The translations under genes and the position numbers were made by a program. A stretch of DNA of 64,000 nt from Corinectria fuckeliana (taxonomy: Eukaryota; Ascomycota; Sordariomycetes; Hypocreales; Nectriaceae). This document shows, piece after piece, positions 44,222-56,632 of the stretch (positions within the stretch are counted from its first letter, which is position 1; every line of letters starts with the position of its first letter). The stretch spans positions 1-64,000 of the forward strand of contig WPDH01000141.1 in NCBI GenBank assembly GCA_019137255.1, given 5' to 3'. The notes beneath the pieces are model-generated. The model ran no database searches. It was not told the DNA's origin and saw only the letters and a program-made list of their open reading frames with translations.

Positions 44222-45613
44222 ATGAAGTCAACCCTTGGCACACTGGCTGCCGCCGCCACACTCTTGTGTAAGTAGACATGCCTATGCCTGCTCCAGGCAC
44301 AGCAACAACGTTGTTATGCTCAGGATTCCTTACTGACATAATTTCCTTCTTTGTTCCTTAGATGCCCGTGGCACATTAGCAATCACCTCCTCCTTCTGCC
44401 CCGGCGGAAGCGATGTCTGCTACCGTTGGGCCGTCCCAGAGGCAGCTGCAAAATCAGGATCGGGAGACGTTTACTTCCAGATGAAGGCTCCATCCACGTA
44501 TCAATGGGTCGGAGTTGGCATCGGTTCGCAAATGGCCGGCGCCGAGATCTTCGTCATTTATCAGGACGGCAGCGGCAACCTGACCCTGAGCCCCAGGTCC
44601 GGCAAAGGCCATGACATGCCTAAGTACTCGAAAAGAAGCGATCTCGAGCTACTCAGTGGATCTGGCGTCAGCAACAGCGAAATGACCGCTAACATCCGTT
44701 GCGGCGACTGCTCCTCGCTCGATCTCTCGGGATCCAACTCTTGGATCGCGGCCTGGAAATCGGGCGATAGTCTGGACTCGACCAGCCTCGAAGAGACCAT
44801 CACCGAGCACGACGAACACAACTCCTTCAATGTCAACTTTGACTCGGCAACCTTCAGCACCAGCGGGAACCCATTTCTGAGCACGTCCAGCAGCAGCGGC
44901 GGTAGTAACAGCGACTCCGGTTCCAAAAGCTCCGGATCTGGATCGGATGATGCAGTCTCCGAGACTGGAGGCGGTGCAAGCGACAATTTGAACACCGTCC
45001 ATGGCATCATCATGGCCATCGTCTTCGTGATCCTGTACCCCGTCGGAGCCGTCGCCATGCCCCTTATTGGAAACTGGGTCATCCACGCAAGTTGGCAGAC
45101 TCTCGCTTTCCTGCTCATGTGGGCTGGCTTCGGCATCGGCTATGTTTTTGCCCATGATAACGGCGAAGTAAGTATTCCGCGGAGACACACTTGCATCCAC
45201 CACGTCTGCGTTTGCTAATATTGTCTTTCCAGTGGTGGAACAACACCCACACCAAGATGGGCACCGTGGTCTGCGCCTTGTTGGCCCTGCAGCCCTTCCT
45301 TGGATGGGCGCACCACAAATACTTCCTCAAGCACCAGCGACGAGGAATCATCGGCCACGCCCACATCTGGTATGGCCGGATCCTCATCATCATCGGTATC
45401 ATCAACGGAGGGCTTGGGCTGCAGCTTGCCAGCACCCCTCGACGCTTCATCATCGCGTACTCGGTGGTTGCAGCTATTATGAGCGTCTTGTACGTTGCTG
45501 GCAGCGTTTTCGGTAGCATGCGGAAGCGGACTCGCTCCAAGAAGCTCATCTCTCCCCAAATGACACAGGAGGATCGATCTGCGTCTCTCGAGGGTCGAGC
45601 CCGATACCAATAA
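44222..45613 (+). CDS. DOMON and cytochrome b561 membrane protein
   Basis: A predicted transmembrane electron-transfer protein: an extracellular heme-binding DOMON domain of the cellobiose-dehydrogenase cytochrome type fused to a b561 ferric-reductase-type core. Three exons, 44222-44267, 44362-45167 and 45233-45613, give 410 residues. The signal peptide (about residues 1-17) is split by the first intron. DOMON spans about 22-190 with a candidate Met ligand in GSQMAGAEI and a His in EHDEHNSF. A Ser/Gly-rich linker at about 205-240 leads to five or six hydrophobic helices with candidate heme histidines in NTVHGI, NNTHTKMG, WAHHKYF and IGHAHIWYG. Substrate and partner are unknown; a plasma-membrane or secretory-pathway location is inferred. 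Confidence 0.88.
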
Positions 45614-46460
45614 GCTTAGTGTACGGGGCTCGTTGAGAAAACTAAAAACATGAATACTTGGGTGTTGTTGGAACTGGCAGTGGAGAGAGCAGATTATGAT
45701 TTAATAGAGGGCTTTGATGAGAGCGACGATGAAGGTATCATGTAGTTTATTCTTCGTGAGAATTGAATCGCGTTGCTGATGTATACACTGTGCACACTGC
45801 ACGAGCCAATGTTCAAAGCGTAGCCAATGTCGTCTGAAACCGAGATAACAAGATGGGAATGATCGTGTGGCGTAAAGTAACATCGTATCGTAAAGTGATC
45901 CGCGGCGCTTGCCGTGATGCTTCAAGCCGTCGCTTGGCGCACTATTAAGTGTTACGCAAGCGTGATGTCGAGATACCCCGCTCTGCGTGTGAGCATGAAA
46001 TCGATGATGAGCTTTGAACAACAGTACACATGCAGGAAGACTTGTGGCAAAGAAAAATGTTCAAAGTGACAGAAAGAAAAGAAGAAAAAACCGCGTTGCA
46101 GGACGCAAGGCCCATGGCTGAAGCTCATGCTTGCGAGAGATGCCTGATTGATAACAAGACTGTAGTCTAACTCGCGGCCAACCAGGGCTCTTGCACACCA
46201 CGTGATTCGGCGGTCAGCTTTCCCAGCCGTTGGCTCCGGAGCGCCGTGTGACCAGCGCCCGGGCGACAGGCGCGACCACGGCTGGCACCAACCTGCACCG
46301 GCAAGTGCGCTACTAGCCTGAGGCAGCAATTCCACGACCCAGCACCGCTCCCGCCGGGGGGAGGCAAATTGACCTCACGATTTTCCCCCAAAACCCTCAG
46401 TCCACCCACTCCCTCCCCGTAATCCGGAGTACCCAATTGAACCACGACCAGCCATCCAAC
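45614..46460. other. Intergenic, nothing recognised
   Basis: This 0.85-kb stretch holds the 3' end of the DOMON-b561 transcript and the promoter of the ATP synthase subunit gene. No exon or RNA gene is recognised. Confidence 0.45.
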
Positions 46461-47204
46461 ATGCTCAGCCAACTGTCACGGGCTACAGTAAGCAACATCT
46501 TTGCCCATCTTCCCCGGCTTCCCTGCCTCACCCCGGGCTCGACGCTCGCCCCGCGACTTGTCGTTTTTTGCCATTTGTCGCTAACATTTACCGCTTTATA
46601 GCGCTCTCGCTCCGCCGTTGCGGCCGTTTCCCGAGTCGCCAGAGGCAATGCCGTCCAGGTGAGGGGCTTCATCGCTCCTACAATCTCCCGACGAGGTAAG
46701 ATGACAATCCCTCGATACCCTCTCATCCTTTCGATGCCGTTGGCGCTGGCGCTCGAGCGTCGTCGGTCGGAGGAGAATTCCAATAGCCGAAGCTACGGTC
46801 CACCTAAGCTCTGACGTCGCCAAAAACCACCACCACTACCACCCGTCCCCAATTCGCCACTCTCCATTTCGATATCAAGTCAATGGCACCAGAAGCAAAT
46901 GCTAACGTATCATTCCCTCTCTCCCGCAGCCGACTTCGTCCAGGAGATCTACCTGAAGGAGCTCAAGGCCTACAAGACCCCCGAGGTCAAGGCCTCTGAC
47001 GCCGAGGGCAATGTCCAGACCTTCAGCCTACCCCAGACCCCCGTCTCCCCCGAGGAGACCAACCTCGCCAGCAACCTGCAGGAGTATGAGAGCATGGCCG
47101 TCGAGATTGAGGGCCAGGACGTCGCCGCCCAGTCCGCCGCCGGTGCCACCGAGGTTCCTGACTGGCTCGAGGCCGAGGAGGAGGAGGAGGAGGCTGCCCA
47201 CTAG
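46461..47204 (+). CDS. ATP14: Mitochondrial F1Fo-ATP synthase subunit h
   Basis: A peripheral-stalk subunit of the mitochondrial ATP synthase in fungi (yeast Atp14, equivalent to animal F6). Three exons, 46461-46487, 46602-46695 and 46930-47204, give 131 residues. The first two exons encode a basic, Arg/Ser/Ala-rich presequence ending near RGFIAPTISRR; the third encodes the mature part, beginning DFVQEIYLKELKAYKTP, which matches the conserved start of mature Atp14 (DLYLRELK in yeast), followed by DAEGNVQTF and a very acidic C-terminus (EAEEEEEEAAH). The 9-codon first exon is typical of nuclear genes for small mitochondrial proteins in filamentous fungi. Confidence 0.92.
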
Positions 47205-48287
47205 ACGGCTTTTTACGACCTTGGAATAAGACGCCCGGTCAACCGGCTCTGAACCCTTGGTGGGGTTGAAATGTCAATTGAAGGGACCATGAAAAGATGG
47301 GAGGTTGGCACCGCCAGCGGGAGGAGGAATTGGAGCGAAAGGGGGCTGCAGCAGTGGATTGGGAACGATAACCCTGTGTACATTTGCCTAAAACCAGCCT
47401 TCGGTTGTCTGTAGGAACTCATTTCGAATGCGAAAGCCAAATGAAGCAAGCAAGCAACTTCTGACTGCGACATTTATGTATGACCGGCCCATGGGCTGCA
47501 ACTCGTGAGCTATATACAGCCTTGACGCGTCGAGCCACCAACTTCGCAATCTCACCGCAGCGATCATCGTTGGCCTCGATTCTTACTAATAAGAAGGTAC
47601 GGTTATTGCCGTGATTTGCCTCATATCAAGTATCATCTCATCTCCGATCTTGAACTTATGAGTCTACCCGAGCAGCAGCGCCTCTAACATCTACCACCTG
47701 ACCATTTGAGAGAACTGTGGTATGTTGATGTGCAACGCGGCATGTTGTCTTTTTATTATTGGTTAATTAATAACATCGAAAGCAGCCCATAACCAGTTGT
47801 CTCTTGTCATAAGCTCCATGCAGTTCGACCATTAGCGGACTCGCCTGGCGAGCATCGTCACTGACATGACAGGACAAAGAAAGGCGCGGAGCTGGTTCCA
47901 GAGTACAAGAGGCTTCCGTTGCAAGCATTTGTCAATAACACGAAAATATCAAGGTCCCCTGCTTCAAGGACTCGAGCCTGTTGCTTCTGGCATTTTGAGA
48001 ATTCGCACATGGCCCATCAAAATTTCGGGGAACAAGACTGAGGGATTGGCACAGTGGACCGATCCCATATACTCCTTTCACAACCATAACGCCATGATCC
48101 TGTTTCAGCACGATGACCGATGCAATGCAATACCAGCCGACCCCTTATGCAATAATGCCATGATTAAGTATCCATGCCCACGGGACAAGGCTTGTTTTTT
48201 GTTTTGCGAATTACTTTTAGGACACGGATGAACCCAATGATAGTCAAAACGCCGCGCACTTGGGAGAATGTAACCATGCGTCAAGAG
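47205..48287. other. Convergent 3' region, nothing recognised
   Basis: A 1.1-kb space between the converging ends of ATP14 and SCH9. A 121-codon plus-strand frame at 47866-48231 is not family-like. Confidence 0.45.
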
Positions 48288-51020
48288 TTATACATCAAAG
48301 TGCGAGCCTCCCACCATTTGCTCGTCGTGAGTCGGCTGTCTCACGATACCGCTCATCCGGTTTGCCTTTCTCAGGTCAATGTCGTCCAAGTTGTCCCAGT
48401 CGTCGTTATCGTCGTGGTGCGCGTCGTCCATATCCTCATCGTCCATTATCCTATGACGGTCGCGGTAATGGTCGTCAAGAGCACTCTCGTCCACAAAAGT
48501 GAAGCCTTGGAAGTTTGCTTGAACCGACGGCGAGAGGGGTGTAGAAGCGGCATAGCCTCGGGCCAAGGCGGCGGCGCGCTCGTTGAGAGACCCATTCTGG
48601 TCCAGCGCGGTCGTGAACTCGGGGTCAAAGTACGACACGTCGGTCTCGGACTTCAACTTGGGCTTAAACGGGGGAGTGATGAGCTTCTTGGAAAGGAGGG
48701 TCCAGTCAATGTCGTTGAAGAAGGCGTGGCGCTTGAGTTCCTCGGCGTCGTCTGTGGCTCCCAAGCGGTGCTTTGGGTTTCTGTTAAGCAAGCCCTTCAC
48801 AAAGTTGCGACCCTCCTGTGAAAGAGTGTCTCTTGGGAACCTGACTTTGCCGAATGCAATGTTCTTGTACATTTGCTGCGTGTCCTCGGCGTAAAAGGGG
48901 CTCCAGCCGCAGCACATCTCGAATACCAACACGCCGAGGGACCAAAAGTCGACCATCTTGGTGTAGCCGGACTCGTCGAGGAGGACTTCGGGTGCCAGGT
49001 ACTCGGTAGTTCCGCAGAACGTGTTCGTGGTGTCGTTCTTAGTGAGGTTTGCTTTGGAGAGACCAAAGTCGCACAGAGCAATGTGACCGTTGGCGTCCAG
49101 TAGAATGTTTTCCGGCTTCAAGTCTCGGTAAACAATGTCGCTGTGGTGCAGGTGCTGAATAGCTAAAATCAACTCGGCAATGTAAAACTTTGCGCGCTTC
49201 TCATCAAACCGTCCCTCCTTCTGGAGATGCCAAAAGAGCTCTCCCCCGGACATGTAGTCCGTGACTAGATATAGCTCTGATGGTGTCTGGAAAGAGAACT
49301 TGAGGCCGACGATGAAGGGTGAGTCGGACATGGCAGTTCGGACAAGGATGTTGCGCTCGCCCACAGTGTGTGCCACCTCCTTCTTCTGCACGATGACCTT
49401 CTTCTGAAGGACCTTCATGGCATAAATGCGCTGGGTATCCTTCTTTCGCACCTGGTAAACCTGACCGAATGTCCCCTTCCCGATAAGTTTAAGGATGTCG
49501 AAGTCGGTTGGTCCAAAGTGCTTCCGCTCCGTCCTCTGATACATGGCTTCAACGTATATTTCACCCGTCGGGGCGTTCTCAGCCATTGTATCGGCGTGGC
49601 CTTCCAATTGGAACCACCCCTTGACAGGACCGTCAGTATCGGAGATGGCCTGGAAGTCAACGTGCCCTAGAAACTCCTCGCCGGTGGCCGAGTGGTCGTA
49701 CACAGATATGTCGACCAGCATGTTTGAATCGACAACATCGCTTCTTGCTGTTAGTGGGGGCGATCGGAAGGCATAATGTGGGTTCGAGACTTACAAGGCC
49801 GCTTCGGCATCCCATTTGGGGTTCGTAAATGATTGACGCGCGGGTCGGTTTCGGAAAGTATTGTAATCGGTAACGCTGGTGTTGCTGCTCTGACGGCTGC
49901 GCATTGGGATGGCAACGGGGCGACCGGAGTCACTTCCTTGCCGCTGAATGGCAATGCCACCCGCCGAGGGAGTGGCGACACTAAGGGTCTCCTCGTTTTC
50001 GGAGGGCCGGGGACCGCTAGAAATCAGCTCGCTGCGCTGGAAAACCACAACGACGTATGGGTCTCGGCTCTTCCGCAGACCCCGAGCCTCGGTAATCTTG
50101 ATTGTCATTCTGCCTCTAGGGGCGGGCGCCTGGGCACCAGCTGATGATTTCGGGGTCTGGGTCCCGCTGGCTTCGACACTATCGTGGCTAGTCCTGCTAG
50201 AGTTGTTCCTCACATCTGAACCTGACGGTCGCGCGGTGGACAGCGCTCGGGTAGGTGTTGGGGGACCGCTCTTGAACGAGATAGCACGAGTTAGCTCCCT
50301 GAGTCCATCGAGAGAGTACCACTTGCCGGGGGCGGGACGAGCGGGGGCGCTTGAATCAGAACGGGCTTCATGAGAGGAGGAAGGCTTAGAGACTCCGGGC
50401 AGGGCTGTGGAGGTGGAAGGGTCCGATTCAGGAGGTGATGAGTCATCATATGTTTGATAGTGTGTAGTGGTGAAAACAGAAGGGTGAGGCATCTTGGTTC
50501 GCGATGGCAGTGCGAGAGACTTTGCAGGTGCACCAGCGCTGCTGTCCGCGCCTGCAGAGATCATGTCCTGGGAGATGGAGCTCCCAGACGACGATGGCTG
50601 GGAGATTGGTGGTGTTGGGTAAGGATTAGGGAGGTTCTGCTCGACCTGCTCCGCCTTTGGCTCAAGACCTAGACGCTCGTGTGGCAGGAGCAAAAGGTCT
50701 GGAGTCAAGGAATCGCAGTCTTGGGGAGAGTTCTCGGCGTGCACCCGCGACTGCGGGCCGGTGGGTGAGGCGAACTCGCCTCGGGCCTGGTCCGGAGGCA
50801 TGGCACTCTCGGGCTGGCCGGGGACTTGACACGGGACGTTGGCGACAGAAGGATTTGGACGAACCTGGCCGAAGTAGCTCATGATACCGGGCAAGCGTTT
50901 GTCCTGGAGGTCAGGTTGAGGGGTGGCTACGCCTGATCGAGGCGTTTCGAAACCAATGTGATCGACGCCATCCTCATCCGTGGCTGCGGACCTGGTGGTT
51001 TGGTTAATAACCCCATCCAT
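48288..51020 (-). CDS. SCH9: AGC-family protein kinase Sch9
   Basis: A nutrient-responsive kinase; in yeast it is a major TORC1 substrate controlling ribosome biogenesis, stress response and lifespan. Two exons, 51020-49795 and 49740-48288, give 892 residues. A disordered Ser/Pro-rich N-terminus of 300 residues precedes a C2 domain at about 302-475 (RGRMTIKITEARGL, DPYVVVVF, NPKWDAEA), split by the only intron. The kinase domain has Gly-loop GKGTFGQV 496-503, Lys518, Asp615 in YRDLKPEN, DFG 633-635, and PDK1-site Thr649 in TFCGT. The hydrophobic motif FQGFTF (819-824) has Thr823, and STPLSP just before is the turn-motif region. The C2 plus AGC-kinase order identifies Sch9 rather than Psk1 or PKC. 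Start chosen at ATG 51020; the more upstream in-frame codon is GTG. Confidence 0.93.
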
Positions 51021-52645
51021 TTTGTAAGAGATTTCGAGTGAGTGAATAAATGCTTCTGCCGTGAGGATGCGGCGCGGGGAAGAGCAAAGTGGGAACACTA
51101 GTTCATGACGGCTGCCAAGCGCGTCGACTAGAGGGGAAACAGGGTAAAAGCCGTGAATTGATGAGGGACCGCGAGGAGCGCTCGTGGCCGTGGGCTCTCT
51201 GAAAAAGAGGTGACTATGACGAGAAAAACACGGAACGGGTCAAGGTCCTTTGACGTCTCGAGAACGGTGGTGTGGTGCGGGCGTGGGTTGCGAGACAAGT
51301 GGTGGAGGACCGGCCTGCGAGAATGGACTTGGAGCGCGGAAACAGGGCCGAGAGCGGATGTCGAGAGCAGAGAGCGGGATGCGAAAAGCAGAACAGAGAG
51401 CGCAGAGAGCGCAGGCGGGGAGGAGGAGTAAGAGAAGAGTAAAAGTAGGAGGAGTAGGTGTTGAAAAAGCGGAATGACGAGGCTAATCTTGCTCGGGAAC
51501 AGCACAACAGCAGAAGAGCGTGGAGAGCAGAGCGAGCCATGTGGCCGGGGGTGGGCTTGTCTTGCTCGAGGCTTGTCTGACCGAGAGGAGACGGAGGGTG
51601 GATGGGATGAAAGAGACTTGACGCCGAACGGGCCCTGACTGAGCTGCAGCCGCGGGTGCGAACAGTGCTGAAAGTTGACCGCTGGCGGGGTCGGGGGGGC
51701 GAGCAACACAGGGACTGAGCGACTCAGCAGCGAGGTGACGAGTGACGAATGAGGGACTCAAGGAGAGACCCAAGACCGGCGGATGGGATCCAATCACGGC
51801 GGAGGCGAGTCAGGCCGCAAGGGGATGGAGGAGCTCGTCGCATGTGGTAGACTAAAGTCTTTTGGAACCTCTAGGGCTGGCTGCAGACCGCAGTGGCCGG
51901 CTTCGATGGCGAATGTCCGGGTCCACCGCGATGTCGTCAAGGGGGACGGACGGCGCCGGCGGCTTGATTGGTGCTTGGAGACTCAGGTGTCGGTGGCCAA
52001 GAGCCTCCGTCCTCGCATGGATGGCCGGGCCCAGAACTACAGAAGCTCCAACTTCCCGGGCGATGGAAAGAAATACGTAGCAGCGGCAGTAGGCAGTGGC
52101 AATGGTGGTGGTTGGGGAGGCATGGGAAGCTGAGGGCCTTCCATCCATTGGATTCCGGCTTATTTCCAGCTGCTTGGCTGCTTGGCTCCCGCCAGCGCCT
52201 GGTCAAGCACTACTGGTACTAGTAGCCATGACTTTCCGTAGCACTCCGTAGCGGCGGACCCTTTGAGAGGGGGAGGCGACAGGACAAGCAGCGTGTCCAC
52301 GGCAGGCGGTGTCGGGGTCTGAGAGCCACTGGGCTTAGCCTGAAGGAGACGCTGACTCGAGAGTCGGTCCCGCTGGATCCAGGTGATGAAAGTCGTGACG
52401 AGCCCTCACCTCATTAGGTATCCCTGTGGGCGCCAGAGGTGGGAGGGTCCAGGGAAGACGGGAAAGGCAGACGAAAGACACCAACTTTGGGCCGCAATTG
52501 GGGAACAAGAGCGAGACTGACGAAAGACTGGTTTGAAGTGGGGGTATGAGATGCCCGGAGAATGCTGAGGGGCAGTGATCGAGCAGAAGGAGATACGGAT
52601 ACGATAGATAACGACATTAGGAAACGGGGTCGGTCGATCACGTAC

Positions 52646-52830
52646 TTTGACATCACCGCCTGCGTGGCTCTGCGCAGGAGATCGAAGCCTCCTTGGTTCT
52701 CGGTGCCCGTCATGGCGCTGGAGGGGGTGCTACCACGGGGGCTTCGAAACGGGTACGGGTCTAGGACGGCGGGGGTTCGAGAGGCGAACGGGCTTCGAGC
52801 TGGATAATCGTTGAGGGCGTCGTGGGACAC
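52646..52830 (-). CDS. Candidate coding exon of an unidentified gene
   Basis: The minus strand reads without stops through SHDALNDYPARSPFASRTPA and later GFDLLRRATQAVMS, with good GC-biased third positions, and ends at a strong donor (GTACGTGA) at 52645. It begins after a CCAG, a possible acceptor, though the frame also stays open upstream. I could not find the adjoining exons or an ATG start, apart from an internal ATG (MTGTENQGG). Options are a small separate gene, a leader ORF of SCH9, or chance. A direct join to SCH9 would need an intron of about 1.6 kb, which is unusually long here. Confidence 0.3.
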
Positions 52831-53140
52831 CTGGACGGTGCTCGCGAGGCCGGAGGGGGGAAGACGAAGGTGGTTTATGTTGGGAAGAAGGGAAGATGGA
52901 GCGGCGGAGAGAGAGCTGACGGAGACGATAAGATGTCCTTTTTGGGGCGATGTGAGGGTGGGCTGGGGGGCTACTGGGCGAGGTTAGTAAATCCGCCGTA
53001 CAGTGCGCCGAGATGCTCGCAGTGATGGATGCCACGAACTAGGTAAAGCACGAACTCGCCCTCGTCCTTTCGTTTGAGCTGTGGAGGACAAGCTCGGCCG
53101 GGTCTTTCGGAGGGGCGGTTTTAGAGTTGATCGAGGTGGG

Positions 53141-53192
53141 GTGGGAGAGAGGGAGAGGGAGAGAGGAGAAGAGAAGAGAAGAGAAGAGGAGC
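53141..53192. repeat. GA-rich / GAGAA microsatellite
   Basis: A purine-only run with GAGAGG units changing into GAGAA pentanucleotide repeats. Simple-sequence DNA in an intergenic region. Confidence 0.85.
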
Positions 53193-53377
53193 AAGGATTG
53201 CGGTGGTTAACTGCTGAGTTGTCGATGCGATGCTTCGGCTTCCCGCAGCTGCGTTGTTGAGTTTTGCTCCGGGCTTCCTTTCTTTATATTATTTGTACTT
53301 TGATATCTAACCCGGGTGCTCTACGTAGGTATGTAGATAAGCGGTCATGGTCAGCTCAGCTCAGCCCCGTACTACTT

Positions 53378-53403
53378 GGCACTGGCACTGGCACTGGAAC
53401 TGG
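53378..53403. repeat. GGCACT tandem repeat
   Basis: Three perfect and one diverged copy of the hexamer GGCACT followed by GGAACTGG. Simple-sequence DNA. Confidence 0.8.
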
Positions 53404-54101
53404 TACCGCTGCAGGAGGCTCGCATCTCGGAATCTCAGCAATCACTTCTCACGGACGGCGGTGCGTTGCATCAACCTGGGCGCCGTCCCACTAACTACGG
53501 CTATTGGATGACCCCTACTTCTTAGAAGTAATTAGTACATAGTACAGTAGTACCCAGGCAGGCAGGTAGGTTAAGGTAGTGGGTAGGTAGGCAGTAGGTA
53601 GAGCCACCATCTACCTTGAATTCTTGTAGTCCTTGCTGGTCGGGCTGGCGGATCGCATCTTGGATTACAGTAGAAGCCGGTTGTGTCAAGATCCGATGAA
53701 GGGGTGTCCTTGGAGGCGCTGGGTTCTGGAAGGCCCGAGACTCCTCCCAGTTGCATGATGCGTTCCTCCCTCCCACCCGAACCCGACCCCTCGAGCCGCA
53801 GTTGACGGCTCACAGTGCGTGCAAGTTTCTTCCAATGGAGCACCTCAGTGATGCTCGCCGCGCGGGCTGGTGGAGGCGATGGATGGATGGGATCCTCCCT
53901 CGGGCGGGCTGGCGGGCGGGCACGCAACGTAAAGTGGAGTCTTCCATGCGTTCGTTGGATGAATTATGTATGGGTTTGGCGGCTGGCTACGATATAGCTC
54001 GTGCGGGACCTCGCTCCCCCGTCTCTGACGATTGCTCAGGATTACGGCACACAACTTTCTTGGGCAAGTATCTAAGTACTACTTGCTGGGTGGCGAGACA
54101 T

Positions 54102-54140
54102 GGACAAGATAGGACAAGACAAGACGAGACGAGACAAGAC
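54102..54140. repeat. GACAA/GACGA pentanucleotide repeat
   Basis: About seven imperfect copies of a five-base unit alternating GACAA and GACGA. Simple-sequence DNA. Confidence 0.8.
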
Positions 54141-56604
54141 AGCTGCGGGAGGCGAGACAATCAGCGGGAGACTAGAGAACCAGGTGCAAGCCATTCCAGA
54201 TGTGTCAGATGAGTAAGTCAAGCCAGGTCAGTCAGTTGCTTCGATAGTAACTATTGGTAGTGACGTAGGTTCCATGTCTTGTACCTAGGGACTATGCAAT
54301 ATGTAGGCAGTTTTTTATAGACAGTCGGCAGCTATTAGACAGCAGATGAACGAATCAAAGACTCTCGGCAACGTCGATGAACCATGTCAGGCTCACCTCA
54401 GCTTGCGGCCCTTGCCCCACTGGAAATGGCATGGCAGTCGGTCAGGGCAACTGCCGCCTTTTATTAATTAACAGCACAGTGACATCCATACATTCCTCGG
54501 CGTGCGCGCTGCTCATCAGCCATCCATCATCCAGTTTAATTTTGCTTCTCTTGTGGATGCCAGCTGACGCCGCCAGGCAATATTTCCTCTCGGCGTCTGT
54601 CATCGCATCATAATCCACGTACCTGTCAGGTATCACCTAGAAAGCTGGCGAGCGAGTGGTTGCTTTTGATTGAGCCACCAACACATAGGCCTATCAACGC
54701 GGTTCGCCCTCGTACTCTACTTCGTACTATCGAATCAGTGACACTCTCGCTGCACAGAAATAGTTAAAACAGCTGGACCCTTCCAGCGAGTGCTGAAGAT
54801 GAAGCTGGGGCCATCCTTGTAACACCAAACCCGGCGGGCTCCAGCTTCTCGCCGCCGGATCGAGCATCGGCTCTTGACTTTGTTGTTGTTGCGAACCGTA
54901 GCATTGGGAACGTCGATTTATTGACAGCACACGCTGCTTTTGAACTTGGCTTCGTGCCCAACCTCCGCTTCCCTTCGACGTGGACAACTTTCCCTGGCGG
55001 GCATCGTGTAAGCTCCTGCTAGATGTCCACTAATTGCCTAGATCGCCATGTCTTCCCGTGTCCAGGTGCAGGGGGTAGGCCTATCAATGCCGACGTGCAG
55101 AGCCAGGGGCCAGCTCCCTAGGTTGGCACGTTGGTATTATCTGACCGCTCGCAAAGTGTGCACCGAACCTGGCCTGGCTTGCGGCTGAGGCGCCTGAAAT
55201 ACATACATATACATCGCCACAGTTGCGGGCAGACAGAATAGTCCGTCTCGTGAGAAGGTGACATCTCGTGCTTCTGCTTGTCGCTTGGCCTCCCTCACCG
55301 CATGCCCAGAGCCTGACCCCAGTGTGCTGCACTGCACAAGGCTGAGCCATAGGTGCATCTTCTTTACTAGTTTGCCATGACGACATGTAGGATATTGTAT
55401 CCCAAGCCGTCGAGGAAACGTGCTGGACTCCACCCGGGTGCTCGCCTCTGCCCGAATCACGGCAGGTCAAGCAGGTCAGTCATCCACGCCCACCGCCCCG
55501 CGGTCCATCCGGTCCCAACAGACCGGTCACCCCACGGCTCGATCGCGGACCTTTGGAAATCATTCCAAAGGTGCTACGGACCATTGGGCGACGACGCGGT
55601 TGCAGCACCCCTGATCCGTGGCCTCGTGTAACGACTGCCAGGCGTGTCACATGCATGTCAAGACAAAGAAGCCCCGTGGCCCCGGATGGACGATGGATGG
55701 AAGGATGGGAAAGAAGATCTCGCGACGCGATTCCGCGGACGGACGTACGGGGCAGGTTCATGCCTGGCACCTTGTCCAGGCGCGTGCTTCGGCTGCGGAT
55801 GGATGACCGCGTCAGGCGGACCGGAATGGTTATCTTAGAGCATGTGAACGAGACGAGATCAGATCGCCTCGGCCGTGGTGGCCTAGCTTAGAGCCTGTTT
55901 GCGCGCCGCCTTTACGGAAGTCCCTCTGTGCGCCTGATGCAACTGTCGCAGTTGAAGCCGTGGGGGTACAGCTTCCGCCCTTGTAGTTGCAAGACGCTGT
56001 GCAACCAACAGCGAGGATAACAAGAACCGTGATACAGTGGTTTGAAAGTTGCTTTTCTTGGGCGAAAAACCTGATCTGCCCGCAAAAGCTCGATCCTTAC
56101 ACACGCACAAAGTGTAGATTGCCTTGTTGGGAGGAGGCCATTTCGGATCGTCTCGCATCCGAAGGAGATGATACGACGACAACTGAGAATCACTTGATGC
56201 AGAGAAACAGTATAAGTGGAATGTGAGAAATGTCATCTTTTTCAAGTTTATGTCAGACCATACTCTAGCTACTTACTTTTCTAGCTTGTTTTGGCATGGT
56301 GATCAATAGCTAACTTATTATTAGTACCTAGTAGTATCCTTCAAGCCTATTTTGCCTTCAACTAAGAACTCAACAAGTAGCAATAGACCTTATAAAACGC
56401 TGGGCATGATGCTAATCAAAGGAGTAACTGGAGCGCATTTATTGCTTATTTATTGAACCACGATCTTCAACACGACTTTAGTGCACAGTGAGTACTTAGT
56501 CAATGACATACTCCCGAGACCATCCAACCAATGCATTGAGCGTGCTACATGTCATTTTAGCCTATGTACTTTTCTCAGCGCGCCCAAATAACCCTCTACC
56601 ACCG

Positions 56605-56632
56605 TAACAGTAACAGCAACAGTAACAGTAAC
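56605..56632. repeat. AACAGT tandem repeat
   Basis: Four to five imperfect copies of the hexamer AACAGT (one is AACAGC). It lies about 190 bp beyond the 3' end of the 84-residue gene. Confidence 0.8.

Noticed and set aside
51128..51709. A 193-codon frame between SCH9 and the candidate exon
   Set aside because: Pro/Ser/Leu-rich low-complexity translation of a purine-rich strand; likely SCH9 leader DNA.
50994..52645. Joining the orphan exon at 52646-52830 to SCH9 as its first exon
   Set aside because: The required intron of about 1.6 kb is far longer than any other in the window, and SCH9 already has a good ATG start.
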